Below, one piece after another: positions 11,843 through 21,592 of a stretch of 64,000 nucleotides of DNA. Each line of letters begins with the position of its first letter. Position 1 is the first letter of the stretch. The position numbers and the translations under genes were made by a program. Below the pieces are notes generated by a model, which did no database searches, was not told the origin of the DNA, and saw only the letters and a list, made by a program, of their open reading frames with translations. The stretch covers positions 1,736,001 to 1,800,000 of the forward strand of contig JACCLO010000011.1 in assembly GCA_029448655.1 (NCBI GenBank), in the 5' to 3' direction. The stretch comes from Wolfiporia cocos (taxonomy: Eukaryota > Basidiomycota > Agaricomycetes > Polyporales > Phaeolaceae).

Positions 11843-14061
11843 ATGTTGCTCTCGGCCGCCATCGTCGCCTTCGCGGCCGCCGCGCGCGTGCACGCGCTCT
11901 GGCCGCTCCCGCGCAGCCTCAGCGAGGGTACCACCGCGCTCCGCCTCGCGCCCACCTTCCACATCACGCTCGCGCCGAGCGTGCACGGCGCGCCCGCTGA
12001 TTTGTACGAGGCCATCTTGCGCACGGAGACGCAGCTCTGGACGGACGACCTCGGGCGGCTCGTCATTGGCCGCGGTGCAGGAGACGTCAGCGCTTTCGAG
12101 GCGGCTGCGCACTTATCTGAGCTGACGCTCGAGCTCGATGCGGGATCGACCGTGCTCTCGATTACCGAGGAGGCGCAGAAGCCGATCGAGCAGCGGAACG
12201 AGGCGTATACGCTCTCGGTGCCGTCGAACGGGTCGGCTGCTACTATCACTGCGAGCTCTACCCTGGGCTTGTTCAGAGGTCTGACGACGTTCGGTCAGCT
12301 GTGGTACGAGTATGAGGGTACGGTGTACGCGGTCAACACCCCTGTGGAGATTGAGGACTCGCCTGCTTATGTGGGTATCCGCTCTTGTCTCTGGGTCGCG
12401 TGCGGCCTTGAATGACGTATTGCACAGCCATACCGTGGTCTTCTGCTTGATACGGCGCGTAACTAGTATGTACATTCACCCTCCTGGTGTATGCACACAT
12501 GCTGACCTCGTGGTAGCTTCGCAGTATCGGACATCCTGCGCACGATCGATGCGGCAAGCATGGTCAAGGTATGCGTCAGCTGCCTATAACGGGCAAACGC
12601 GCTGATCATCCATTCAGATCAACGAATTCCATTGGCACGTCGTAGACAGCCAGAGCTTCCCGCTTGAGGTCCCGGGCTACACCGAGCTCGCGGCCTACGG
12701 CGCCTACTCTCCGCAGATGGTGTACACGCCGAGCGACGTCGAGACGATCATCTCGTACGCCGGGGCAGTGCGTCGATCCCTCCACATCTGATCACGTCCG
12801 CCACTGACAGCATCAACAACACAGCGTGGCATCGACGTGCTCGTCGAGATTGACACTCCCGGGCACACGGCCGCCTTCGCAGATGCACACCCCGACTTCG
12901 TCGCATGCAACCAGGCGCGGCCGTGGGCGGACTTCGCCGCGGAGCCGCCCGCGGGCCAGCTTCGCCTTGCGAACGACACGGTGAAGGAGTACGTCGCGGG
13001 CCTGTTCTCGGCTGTCGCGGAGATGTTCCCGTCGTCGATGGTCAGCACGGGCGGTGACGAGGTGAACACGAACTGCTACGATCAGGACCCGGAGACTCAG
13101 GCTTTGTTGAATGCCACGGGCCTTACCCTGGAGAGCGTATACAACGACTTTACTGCTGCGACGCATGGTGCATTGGTTGCCGCGGGCAAGACGCCTACTG
13201 TTTGGGAAGGTGCGTAGCCTGTTTATATAACTTATGTCGGGATGCTCTGCAAGAAGGATGGGATAAATTTCGCCGTTATGCCTCGCTTATGTTCGTTCGA
13301 CCATTGGTGCTCAAATGATTTACAGAGATGGTCCTTGACTGGAACCTGACTTCGCTGTCAAACGAGACGATCGTGCTGTAAGTCAGATTCATGGCGATCA
13401 TCGCCCGATCTGACAATCGCATGCGCCAGCGTATGGATCTCCTCCGATGATGTCAAAGCTGTGGTGGATAAGGGCTTCCGTGTCATCCACGCCGCATCAA
13501 ACTATTTCTACCTGGTAAGCGTGTGGCCTTTTCTGTCAAGATCGATATCTGTACTCTGCCACTCTAGGACTGTGGCGCTGGCGGATGGGTTGGTGACTAC
13601 CCCGCTGGGTTCGTATAACTCCCTTATCGCCTGGATCAACGTCCACTGAAACTCGTTCGATACAACAGTAACAGCTGGTGTGACCCTTTCAAGACCTGGC
13701 AATACAGCTACACCTTCGACCCTCTTGCGAACCTCACCGCAGACCAGTACTCGCTCATCCTCGGAGGTTCGTGCGGCGAACCATTTATCCGCTATCCCAA
13801 TTCTGATGCATTGTTCCGCAAACAGGTCAGCACAACCTCTGGACCGAGCAGTCCAGCCCGTCCAACCTCGACCCCATCGTCTGGCCACGCGCCGCGTCGT
13901 CGGCCGAGGTCTTCTGGAGCGGAGCAGGTGGAAACGTCACCTCGGCACTGCCCCGTCTGCACGACGTGTCGTTCCGCATGCAGCAGCGCGGCATTCACAC
14001 GATCCCGCTCCAGCCATACTGGTGTGCGATCCGGCCGGACGAGTGCGACCTTAACTGGTGA
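11843..14061 (+). CDS. Secreted beta-N-acetylhexosaminidase, GH20
   Basis: Exo-acting glycoside hydrolase family 20 enzyme that removes terminal GlcNAc from chitin oligomers; probably secreted or wall-associated. Ten exons join without a break (11843-12370, 12428-12465, 12517-12568, 12618-12767, 12825-13209, 13326-13377, 13430-13514, 13568-13608, 13669-13766, 13826-14061) to give 554 aa, the usual length for fungal enzymes. A signal peptide spans residues 1 to about 19 and is followed by LWPLPRS. The N-terminal GH20 domain leads into the barrel: YRGLLLDTARNY, EFHWHVVDSQSFP and VLVEIDTPGHT, with the catalytic Asp-Glu pair in STGGDEV at 334-335 and a Trp-rich end (WPRAASSAEVFWSG). There are several N-glycosylation sequons. 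It likely works with chitinases in wall turnover. High confidence. Confidence 0.95.
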
Positions 14062-14283
14062 ACGTGTCCTAGAATGCATGTGATGAACAATCTAGTCTCT
14101 CGGGCAATTTACGGGAACATTTGGAGGAAATGTAACGTGAACATTTGTGATTAATGAACAGTATTTCCTAGATGGACTCCGAAGTTGCTGCGCGTAGTGG
14201 CGTGCATCACGATACCTCATACTCGAGTGCTGAACGGATGCGTTTCCGGAGACTTCGACTTGTCAGACTGAGTTCACCTTTTG

Positions 14284-14385
14284 CCTGCCACATGCTTCTG
14301 ACGGGCTTAACCTCGCACACCTGAGGAAGTTCACGGGTTGACATTTCGTTGTTCGTTAGGCGCGGCCATAAACATCCGTGCGTAA
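14284..14385 (+). repeat. Dispersed repeat, left copy
   Basis: Shares the core CTGCCACATGCTTCTG, then GTTGACA..TTCGTTG and a GCGCGG..CATAAA segment, with 17172-17255. By eye the match is roughly three quarters, with small gaps. Origin unknown; the two copies bracket DUF6533 copy 2. Confidence 0.45.
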
Positions 14386-15208
14386 TAGGTTATGCGATCA
14401 GTTGTAGTGTCCCGTTCTCACTTCATTGTCGCTGTTTGTGACATTACTATACTAATCTCTTCGCGCATGCACAATCATCCACAACAAGCAAGAACCGGCT
14501 ACAATACTGAGAACAATTTGTGCACTACAGTTGAGTATTTACTGAGAGAATCAATGGATGTAAGCCGAGTATGCTGAGCATATCCTCTATTTGCCTTACT
14601 ATGGATAGATGCGAAGAAACACATATTCCCCGCTCTTCACATGTCGGAACTGTACAGACATGACGCCGTCTTGGAAGCACGGCCACAAGAAGCACTGGTA
14701 TCTTCCCACGTAATGCGCGTCCCGCTGTATGGCACGTTGATTTACAAAATGCTATCAGACTTATTCCATCTGCCGTAGAAGACCGCAGTATTCTTGAGGC
14801 GCCCAGGTGCTCAGCTCTTCCGGTTGACAATGAAAACAAAGCTATCATTTGCAGCTGATACATCGGAAAGCCCGACCAGGAAATTGGACTAAAGGCTACT
14901 TTTCGGCGGTGTGAATAGATTTATCTGGTTAGGTTCTCATGAATCGCTCCCAGTACTTATTCCGTCTTACGTGCATCTCAGAAGCTCTTTAAATGCGGAC
15001 TAACCCAAGGGCGGAGTTCAGATGCATCGCAACCTAGCACAGACCGATAGAGCTCCGTACGTGTGATCTTAGCTTCGTCCAGCGTTAACCTGATATATCG
15101 CGCGGTCATGAATCAAGAACAGAGCTCTGCATTGCGCTCGATGATTGAAAGATTGCACATTCAACAGAAGTTCCTGTTCAGAGCGCCATGCAGTGCCTGC
15201 TCACGCCA

Positions 15209-15216
15209 CTATATAG
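15209..15216 (+). promoter_or_regulatory. TATA box of DUF6533 copy 2
   Basis: CTATATAG-type motif about 95 nt before the start codon of DUF6533 copy 2. Assigned by motif and spacing only. Confidence 0.45.
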
Positions 15217-15307
15217 AAGCTCAGACTGGTCCTTATCGGCAACGTAGCTCTACTCTTTAGCCCCTCAAAGCCTCACACCCTTTTGCAAAGCAAGAATTGA
15301 TATCTTG

Positions 15308-16873
15308 ATGTCATCTGCAACACCAAATGCCACAGGGTTTGGGATTACGTCGATAGCTGCCCCTCACAGCGACTGACCGCCGCCACAGATTTGTAGTCAA
15401 TGCCTGCTCGCTCGTCTCATCAGGTGAGCAATATTGTATCGTTTCTCTGTAGTACTCTGACTTATAAATCACAGTGCTGATACTGTACGACTATCTACTC
15501 ACGGTATCTCGAGAAGTGGAGTATGTCTGGAGATCAAGGACGACCGCGTCTGTAGCCGTCTTTTACTGCAGCCGATACGCTGCGTTGGCATATGGCGTAT
15601 TTGGAATCTGTCAGATTCTATCGTGGAGTGATTATGCTGTGAGCAATAGACATGTCGTAGGCTTCTGTAGCTCTACTGACAGTTACCTTGCAGAGGTCAG
15701 CTGCTCAGTTCACAACAATATGCGAAATCCTTGTGATATCATGATCAATAGCTGTATCGCGATGAACGTAATCCCTCAAATATTGATGATGACGATATTA
15801 GTAGTTTGGTCAGGTAGGCTTCAGCATCATAAGGGGAATTGTCGCTCCAGTTTGCTGAATATACTGAGCAAGCGTTCTCCGCTCTGCGTGTGTACGCTGT
15901 GAGTGGCCAGAAGGTCTACGCTACTGTCTGCGTTGGACTACTTGCCATCGTATCAACATCAATCATCCTGGTATGTCATGACTTACGCAGTGTACTGTGA
16001 GCGTTTCTGATATGCGCTACTTAGTTTATAGTCGCGAACATTCAATTCACCAAAATACCTTCAGCAAGCGGTAGTTGCTCTACTGGGTTCAAAATCTCAC
16101 AAATTCTAATGGACAAGTAGGTATTATGACCATATGCTGCCGAGATGCGCGTTGTGACTCAATTTTCCGAATACAATAGAGGTGATCATCGTCAAGTAAA
16201 TTCCGTCTGGGTATCGATCTCACTCCAAGCACCATAGTCTCAATGGCCGCGCGCGCATGTCTAATTGCATCTGAGGCTATGGTTTGGATAGTCTTGCTGG
16301 CATATGCTCCGAAGATCCACAACGATTCACTATCGGACATATCGAAGAGCTCTGTTGCGGCTACTTTGAGGAGAACTGGTAAGCAAATATGAGTTGAGAG
16401 TAATCATCTATCTGATTCTATACTGTAGGGTTGATATATTTTGCGTGAGCAGTAGCATGTCTTTGCATTTCGTCGTTCTCATCGCCTGATCTCCAGCGTG
16501 ATGCTCCTTCTCAACACATTAGATGCTATCCTGTTCAGAATGGGTGTATGTACCATTAGTCTGCTGTCGGTATGCTGTGCGTAAATTGCATCCTCGTAGA
16601 TATTCTACAATGTTTTCCCGAGCTTTATATCGCCGTGAGTCCCCACTGTGGCGCATAGTTGTCATATGGAGTCGTTCACCATACTCAACAGGTTGTCATC
16701 GATTTTCATGTCCCGATTCTTCCTCGATCTGCGTCGGGCTAGCGAGACTTCTTTTGATGAGGCATGTATCTCTCTTTGTCCGTCATAGGCTGTTCAGTTT
16801 TTGCTTACTGCTCATTATGGCACAGGAAACGGAACGAATCTTGCTCCTTGGAAGCGCCAACGTATTCGAATGA
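15308..16873 (+). CDS. DUF6533 seven-span membrane protein, copy 2
   Basis: Closest sibling of copy 1 by exon layout. It starts MSSATPNATG. The spliced product then reads FVVNACSLVSS, LILYDYLLTVSREVEYVWRS, SRYAALAYGVFGICQIL, CIAMNVIPQILMM, AFSALRVYAVSGQ, FIVANIQFTK with the conserved GSC loop, RACLIASEAMVWIVL, LLLNTLDAILF, IFYNVFPSF and SSIFMSRFFLDLR. It ends after a short charged tail at the stop 16871-16873. The hydrophobic pattern gives seven spans, which suggests (inference) a receptor-like protein of unknown ligand. The last intron appears to start with GC (gcatgt after GAT GAG), though a GT site 4 nt on is possible. The stretch at 15640-15740 can be read as exon or intron. Confidence 0.82.
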
Positions 16874-17171
16874 GAGTGGTGAATGTTTGAGAGCTGTAAT
16901 GAGCCATGCATAAGGCCCATGGAATCATATCAGCTCGTCTGGAACGTACCTGTACTTTGCTCATCGCATTGCATGCAGCAGTGTAAATTAGGGCATCGAT
17001 GTCTGAGTTTCAGAGTGCAAACACTTGGAACTACTCTGAGACCCGAAACGAATCCGAGCACCCACCGTGGCAATCAGAACTGCTCAGACTCGCAGGTATG
17101 TGATATGACGGCCGGATTGTACATTTAAATGTACAATCCGAACGTCATAAGAGTTTGCCTTGGCAAGCACT

Positions 17172-17255
17172 GCCACATGCTTCTGGCGCTTAAGTCGCGC
17201 ACAATAATAATGTTGACAGTTCGTTGATATGACGAAGCGCGGGCATAAATGTCCA
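17172..17255 (+). repeat. Dispersed repeat, right copy
   Basis: Direct-orientation partner of 14284-14385. Its right edge runs into CCACTTGAGGTTAATT (17253-17268), which also matches, reversed, the outer flank of the TTAA-flanked element ending at 20269. Confidence 0.45.
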
Positions 17256-17280
17256 CTTGAGGTTAATTCCCAGTGAGAAT

Positions 17281-17480
17281 CCAATGTATTTAAATGTATC
17301 CAGATGTGTTGGATACATTTGGATATAACGTGAACCATAGACTACATTAGGATACATCGTAGACGCTCATACAATGTATCTCATCTACACTAGATGTATC
17401 CAAATGTATCTCGGAGAAGTTTTGATACATCAAATATATCTGAGTGTATCCTCAGTGTTGCATAAGAAGGTCCAGAGATA
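17281..17480. repeat. GTATC-rich degenerate repeat block
   Basis: Many irregularly spaced copies of GTATCCAAAT-like and complementary GATACATTTGG-like words in both orientations, for example around 17289-17325 and 17390-17430. Able to fold, not a regular tandem array. Similar words recur at 19585-19687. Confidence 0.5.
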
Positions 17481-19691
17481 TCCTTCAATGTAGCTCAATA
17501 TAGCTCAAAACATGTAACCTAATGCATACAAAAGTATTGACATATACTACCGGTGGTACCCAAATGCGCCCCAGAAATATCTCAATCTACCTATATTCAT
17601 GCTCCCCCCATGCCTGCTCCCTGTCCCTACTCCCTGCCCCATATCCCCATTGCAGGAAACTGACAGTTTGCTACGGTCATGTTTATTTTTTCGAACACTG
17701 GCAGAACTCACCATTGGGTGAATACGATACAGGGACTTGTTGCACAACCAAACCCCTGGCAACTCATGACTCTACTGGGCGCAACCCCGATTGTATTAGC
17801 GTATAGGGCATGTTTCACCTCTGAAAGATCCAACTCTGTCACCGTTTCATTTTTATCATTAACTAGCGGACAGATGGTGTTCAACCGCCATCATCATTCC
17901 TATCTATCGTTTCAGATATATCACTACATACCTATCAAACATTTGGTACTATAGCGTAGATAGTATTGGTGACATCTGGGACGGACTTGACCCCGAAAAC
18001 CTAATGTAGTATATAAACTCATGTATTTACTGTCAAGGCTCTCCAGCTCGACCTTGTTGTACAAACAAGAAGTCTTATACTCATTCTCAAATGTAGGAAA
18101 CTATGCTCAGTATCATTCGAGCAACTGAACAACTAAGTCCTCAAAGTGCACACTGACTTAGGCAAGTCTTATATTCTATCAGACTTGCAACCTGAACAGA
18201 CTATATCCTCTGGCGCATATTGGATATCAACTGATCTCCTAGGAACTACACCTAGGACTTGAAGGCATCTAACGAGTATTTGCCTTGCACACGGCAACAA
18301 GCCTACGTGCGGAAGAACGAACTATATTCGCAACTCGAATATATGAACGGGTATTCGACCCGTAACACAGTTTTCCACATGTTCATAGAATTGTCTTGCA
18401 TTCTGCAGTATATGAATGAGTATTTTTAGGATATTTCGGAGTGATGAAATACATACCAGTCTGTTCACTGTAGCGGTTACATCTCGCAATAAGACAGTTG
18501 TGCACTAACCAAATGTAAGTAGACAAGACAAAACTAATGGCTTAAGTACTTATGCACACGGGTGGTCATCCACTCATGTGTGGTCATTTAGCTCCTCTTG
18601 AAGCTAGAGGGGATGGAGTTGCCTCACCAAGACCCAGAGACCAACTGGATGTGAGAAAAGCACAGGGAGAAGACAAAATAGACTGCACCGCGCCGTGAGC
18701 CCATTTATGTGTAGCAAAATAAAGTTCAAGGGGTGACAGAATAGTGAATGAACCTAAAACGAAGTCATGAAATGACGTGATGATACTGTGAGTTCAGGTA
18801 GAAGTGTTACCATAAATGGATTGTGGCTAAGGTGTGATGTGAAGATGAGAAGGAGTCGGTTGCAAGCTGCGTCATCAGCGAAAACGTGCTCAATATACAT
18901 GAAAAACCTGACGTGGATGGCGCACAATATGCCTTGGCTGCTGCGTGGCTGTAGAAGGTGCCTTTGCCACAAAAAGAGAGATCCTCTTCTGGAATTGTTC
19001 ACCTCAGCCACAAAGATAAGTACTAGTCCAATTTCTACAGGTATAATGTATTTGCAATGATTTGATCAAAAGCAGGGGTATGGATGGACACATAAACGGT
19101 AGTGTGGTGGTACAGAGGGTGTCGAAATTCACGGGAAGGCACCCACTCGTGAGGCTACACGCTCCCTTTCGGACTCCAGGGACTTCGTCTGGATGGGTTA
19201 CAAACGCACAGCATAGGTATGTACAATCTGCCCCATTTTATACTAGTGGTGACTCATCTACCTGTACCGCCCCGATTATCAGCCCCCTGACTCCCACTGC
19301 GCCCGCCATTTCCGCCTTGGTGCACTATTGACTCCGATTGATGTGCAACTCCGATTGCACCATCACGCGCCGAGCGCGTCGACTTCCAACAGAGGGCGGC
19401 AACGAAGTGTAGCGCCATAAGCGTGTTTACCACAACAATATATGCACGACTCTAGATGCAACTCCCTTGCTCGTACGAAATTGCGTTACACAAACATACT
19501 CGTACGCAACGTAACCGCAACCTTACCGTAAGATCTGTCGTTCAATGGCATATGTCAATCTACGAAGTAGGTCACATGATCTGTAGACACATTTGGATTA
19601 CATTGGATAGATTTCGGTACATCGAACTTTTCTGGATAGATTTACATACATCAGGATTCATTGAGATATATTTAAATACCTCGGATGTTAA

Positions 19692-20269
19692 TTACCCAGC
19701 GGGTTTGCATAGCACCAAGCGCTGAGGATCACGTGCATACTGCCACATTGAGCTGTGGCGGGCGCCTCTGTGCAATTTTTGACAGACATTGGATGTTTCG
19801 GCTGACCCCATCGACTGAGCTGATAATATACGCATTATATTGCAGGACTACAATGAAACAGCTACTTAGATCATTGTATGTATGCAAGAGGGTGCTGGTG
19901 CATACGACGCCGATGCCTAAGTAGCACTAAGTCCACGCCCAATCTACAGCTTGACAACGAAGATGAATTCGACGTGTCAATGACTTGGACACAGTGCTAC
20001 GACAATCACCACACATAGATCCTTGAGGACCAACAAGACCCCGTGTGGAGTCACACTGGCTCAAGAGTGCAGCACATATAAATGAATCCACTCATCCACT
20101 GACAAAGTGATCTTAGCCATGAACAGCGTCGTACATTGTCTATAATGAATTCGACTAATACTATTCTGCCTTCATAAGCTACCGCAGCTTTGGGGTATGC
20201 AGCAGCGTCAGAGCACCCGGTAACACACGTGATCTTCGGCGCTTGGTGCTACGCAAACCCGCTGGGTAA
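19692..20269. mobile_element. MITE-like element with TTAA target duplication
   Basis: A 578-bp segment bounded by inverted repeats of about 44 nt with roughly three mismatches. Both ends read TTACCCAGCGGGTTTGC inward. A TTAA lies immediately outside each end (19688-19691 and 20270-20273), as after piggyBac-type insertion. No transposase frame is present, so it is non-autonomous. The inverted ends and flanking TTAA are seen directly; the superfamily assignment is inference. Confidence 0.75.
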
Positions 20270-20509
20270 TTAACCTCAAGTGAAATGTCCGTACAAGATG
20301 ATCCTGCGGCTGTCTGTCGAGGGCGGGGTGGAATTGGTCTGACTCAGACTTTTCTCAGGGAGGTGAGGCGAAGCCGCTTACCAACATTCCCATATATTTG
20401 AGCACTGATCAAGTAGGACCCAACCTCCCTGCTCGTCTTGATTCAATTCATACGCTTTGATCTGAGGTGTAAACGCGATGTTATTCAAACTAAGGTACGC
20501 CGCCTCATC

Positions 20510-20996
20510 ATGCACAAGCGTAACTTGAAGCCACTTATTCATATTCATCAGTGCCCTCGCCGCGCTGCTGCCCTTTGCTTCGGCGCAGTTTGCGTACCTG
20601 TTCAATACTCCAGTCGGCTAGGTAAGCGGGCAGCCCGCCAACGTTAGCTGGACCGTGGACCCTGTCGGAGATCCCGCGACCTTTACTATTCTCCTGGGAC
20701 ATTGGAACGAAACCACCAATCAGCAGGATAGCTGGGTCCTCGCGAGCTATGTCGACTCATATGCGCTGTTTGATAGCTTCACCGTCCCAGATGTTCCTGC
20801 TACGTGAGCTTCATAATTGATACCTGGCCGAGTCTGTTATTAAAACCTGACCCGATCATCTGTAGGTCGGATTATTTCTTGCTACCTATGTCCAACACGT
20901 AAGTCAAGCATTAAACTTGCTGTTGCACGCACTCAATACAGTCTCAAGGGTGCTGAGGCACCGCAAAGTGCCTACTTCGGCATCGCGGCTCAGTAA
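20510..20996 (+). pseudogene. Secreted Kre9/Knh1-like protein, inactivated
   Basis: Remnant of a small secreted protein resembling the Ser/Thr-rich, Kre9/Knh1-like family of basidiomycete cell surfaces. A Met at 20510 opens a signal-peptide-like N-terminus, but the hydrophobic core (FIFISALAALLPFASAQ, 20538-20588) lies in another frame, so a frameshift separates them. An in-frame TAG follows at 20619-20621. Beyond it the frame continues with ANVSWTVDPVGDPATFTILL, typical of the domain, then two clean introns (20804-20865, 20899-20941) lead to a stop at 20994-20996. The two lesions suggest a pseudogene. It sits between two MITE-like elements, one ending 240 bp upstream and one starting 12 bp downstream. 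A sequencing error could mimic one lesion but hardly both. Confidence 0.6.
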
Positions 20997-21007
20997 TACT
21001 TTCACTA

Positions 21008-21592
21008 GTAAGATAGGCGACATAAGGAACAGGCACCTTTATGTAAGCATCACGTGACGCTTACTAAGCCGCCAAATCTGGCCACGATTTCTGGAAAAAT
21101 TTGAGATAGCATATTTTGAGTAGCTCAAAATTACAGTACATACCATGCGGTCTGTTTCCGATGTTTTGCCCCTGAGTAGTGTGGTCATTACCAGTGAAAT
21201 TGGAGCAAGTAGAAATCTCCGGCGCTCCATAAGCTTAGAGGCGCTGGACTTGAGCGCTGGTTACAGCACGTGATGTAAAAATAAGGCAATCTTGAAGCGC
21301 CTAGATACTATGTAAGCCGCCAAATCCCATCTTTGAAAATAATATTATTGCCCCAGATTGCTCGGCACGGCGAGAAATGCATTTTGACCAACTTCACTTT
21401 TCAATGAAATAGCTCAACATTGAGCACATATCTGGAGATTCTGCTTCCTGGGGCTTGAGCTATGCAAGCAGAGATATCAATCCTAGCAAATAGTTTGCTT
21501 CTGACATTTCTGTGGCTGGCGGAATAAACTCTTCAAATGTCGGCGCTTGTGGCTTACATAAAGGTGCCAGTTCCTGGTGTCGCCTATCTTAC
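21008..21592. mobile_element. MITE-like element with TA target duplication
   Basis: A 585-bp segment with inverted repeats of about 41 nt and three mismatches. Both ends read GTAAGATAGGCGACA inward and share GGCACCTTTATGTAAGC further in. A TA dinucleotide flanks each end (21006-21007 and 21593-21594), as for Tc1/mariner-type insertions. No coding capacity for a transposase. Its ends differ from those of the neighbour at 19692-20269, so it is a second family. Confidence 0.75.

Larger units (their letters stand above)
14062..15307. other. Intergenic with first copy of a dispersed repeat
   Basis: No gene seen. About 14284-14385 resembles 17172-17255, on the far side of DUF6533 copy 2, in the same orientation. 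The likely promoter of copy 2 is at the right end. Confidence 0.5.
16874..19687. other. AT-rich gene-poor stretch
   Basis: About 2.8 kb with no recognisable gene. It holds the second copy of the dispersed repeat (17172-17255), a GTATC/GATAC-rich block (17281-17480) and another such block at about 19585-19687. The short open frames lack domain features. It looks like degenerated repeat sequence. Confidence 0.5.

Noticed and set aside
18000..18100. Possible solo LTR (TATATAAACT followed by CTCTCCAGCTCGACC)
   Set aside because: No matching second LTR, no clear TG..CA ends and no target duplication found.
17268..19691. A single 2.4-kb element with TTAA ends and GTATTTAAAT-containing inverted termini
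   Set aside because: The inverted match is only about 26 nt with many mismatches and lies in AT-rich repeat sequence; too weak to call an element.
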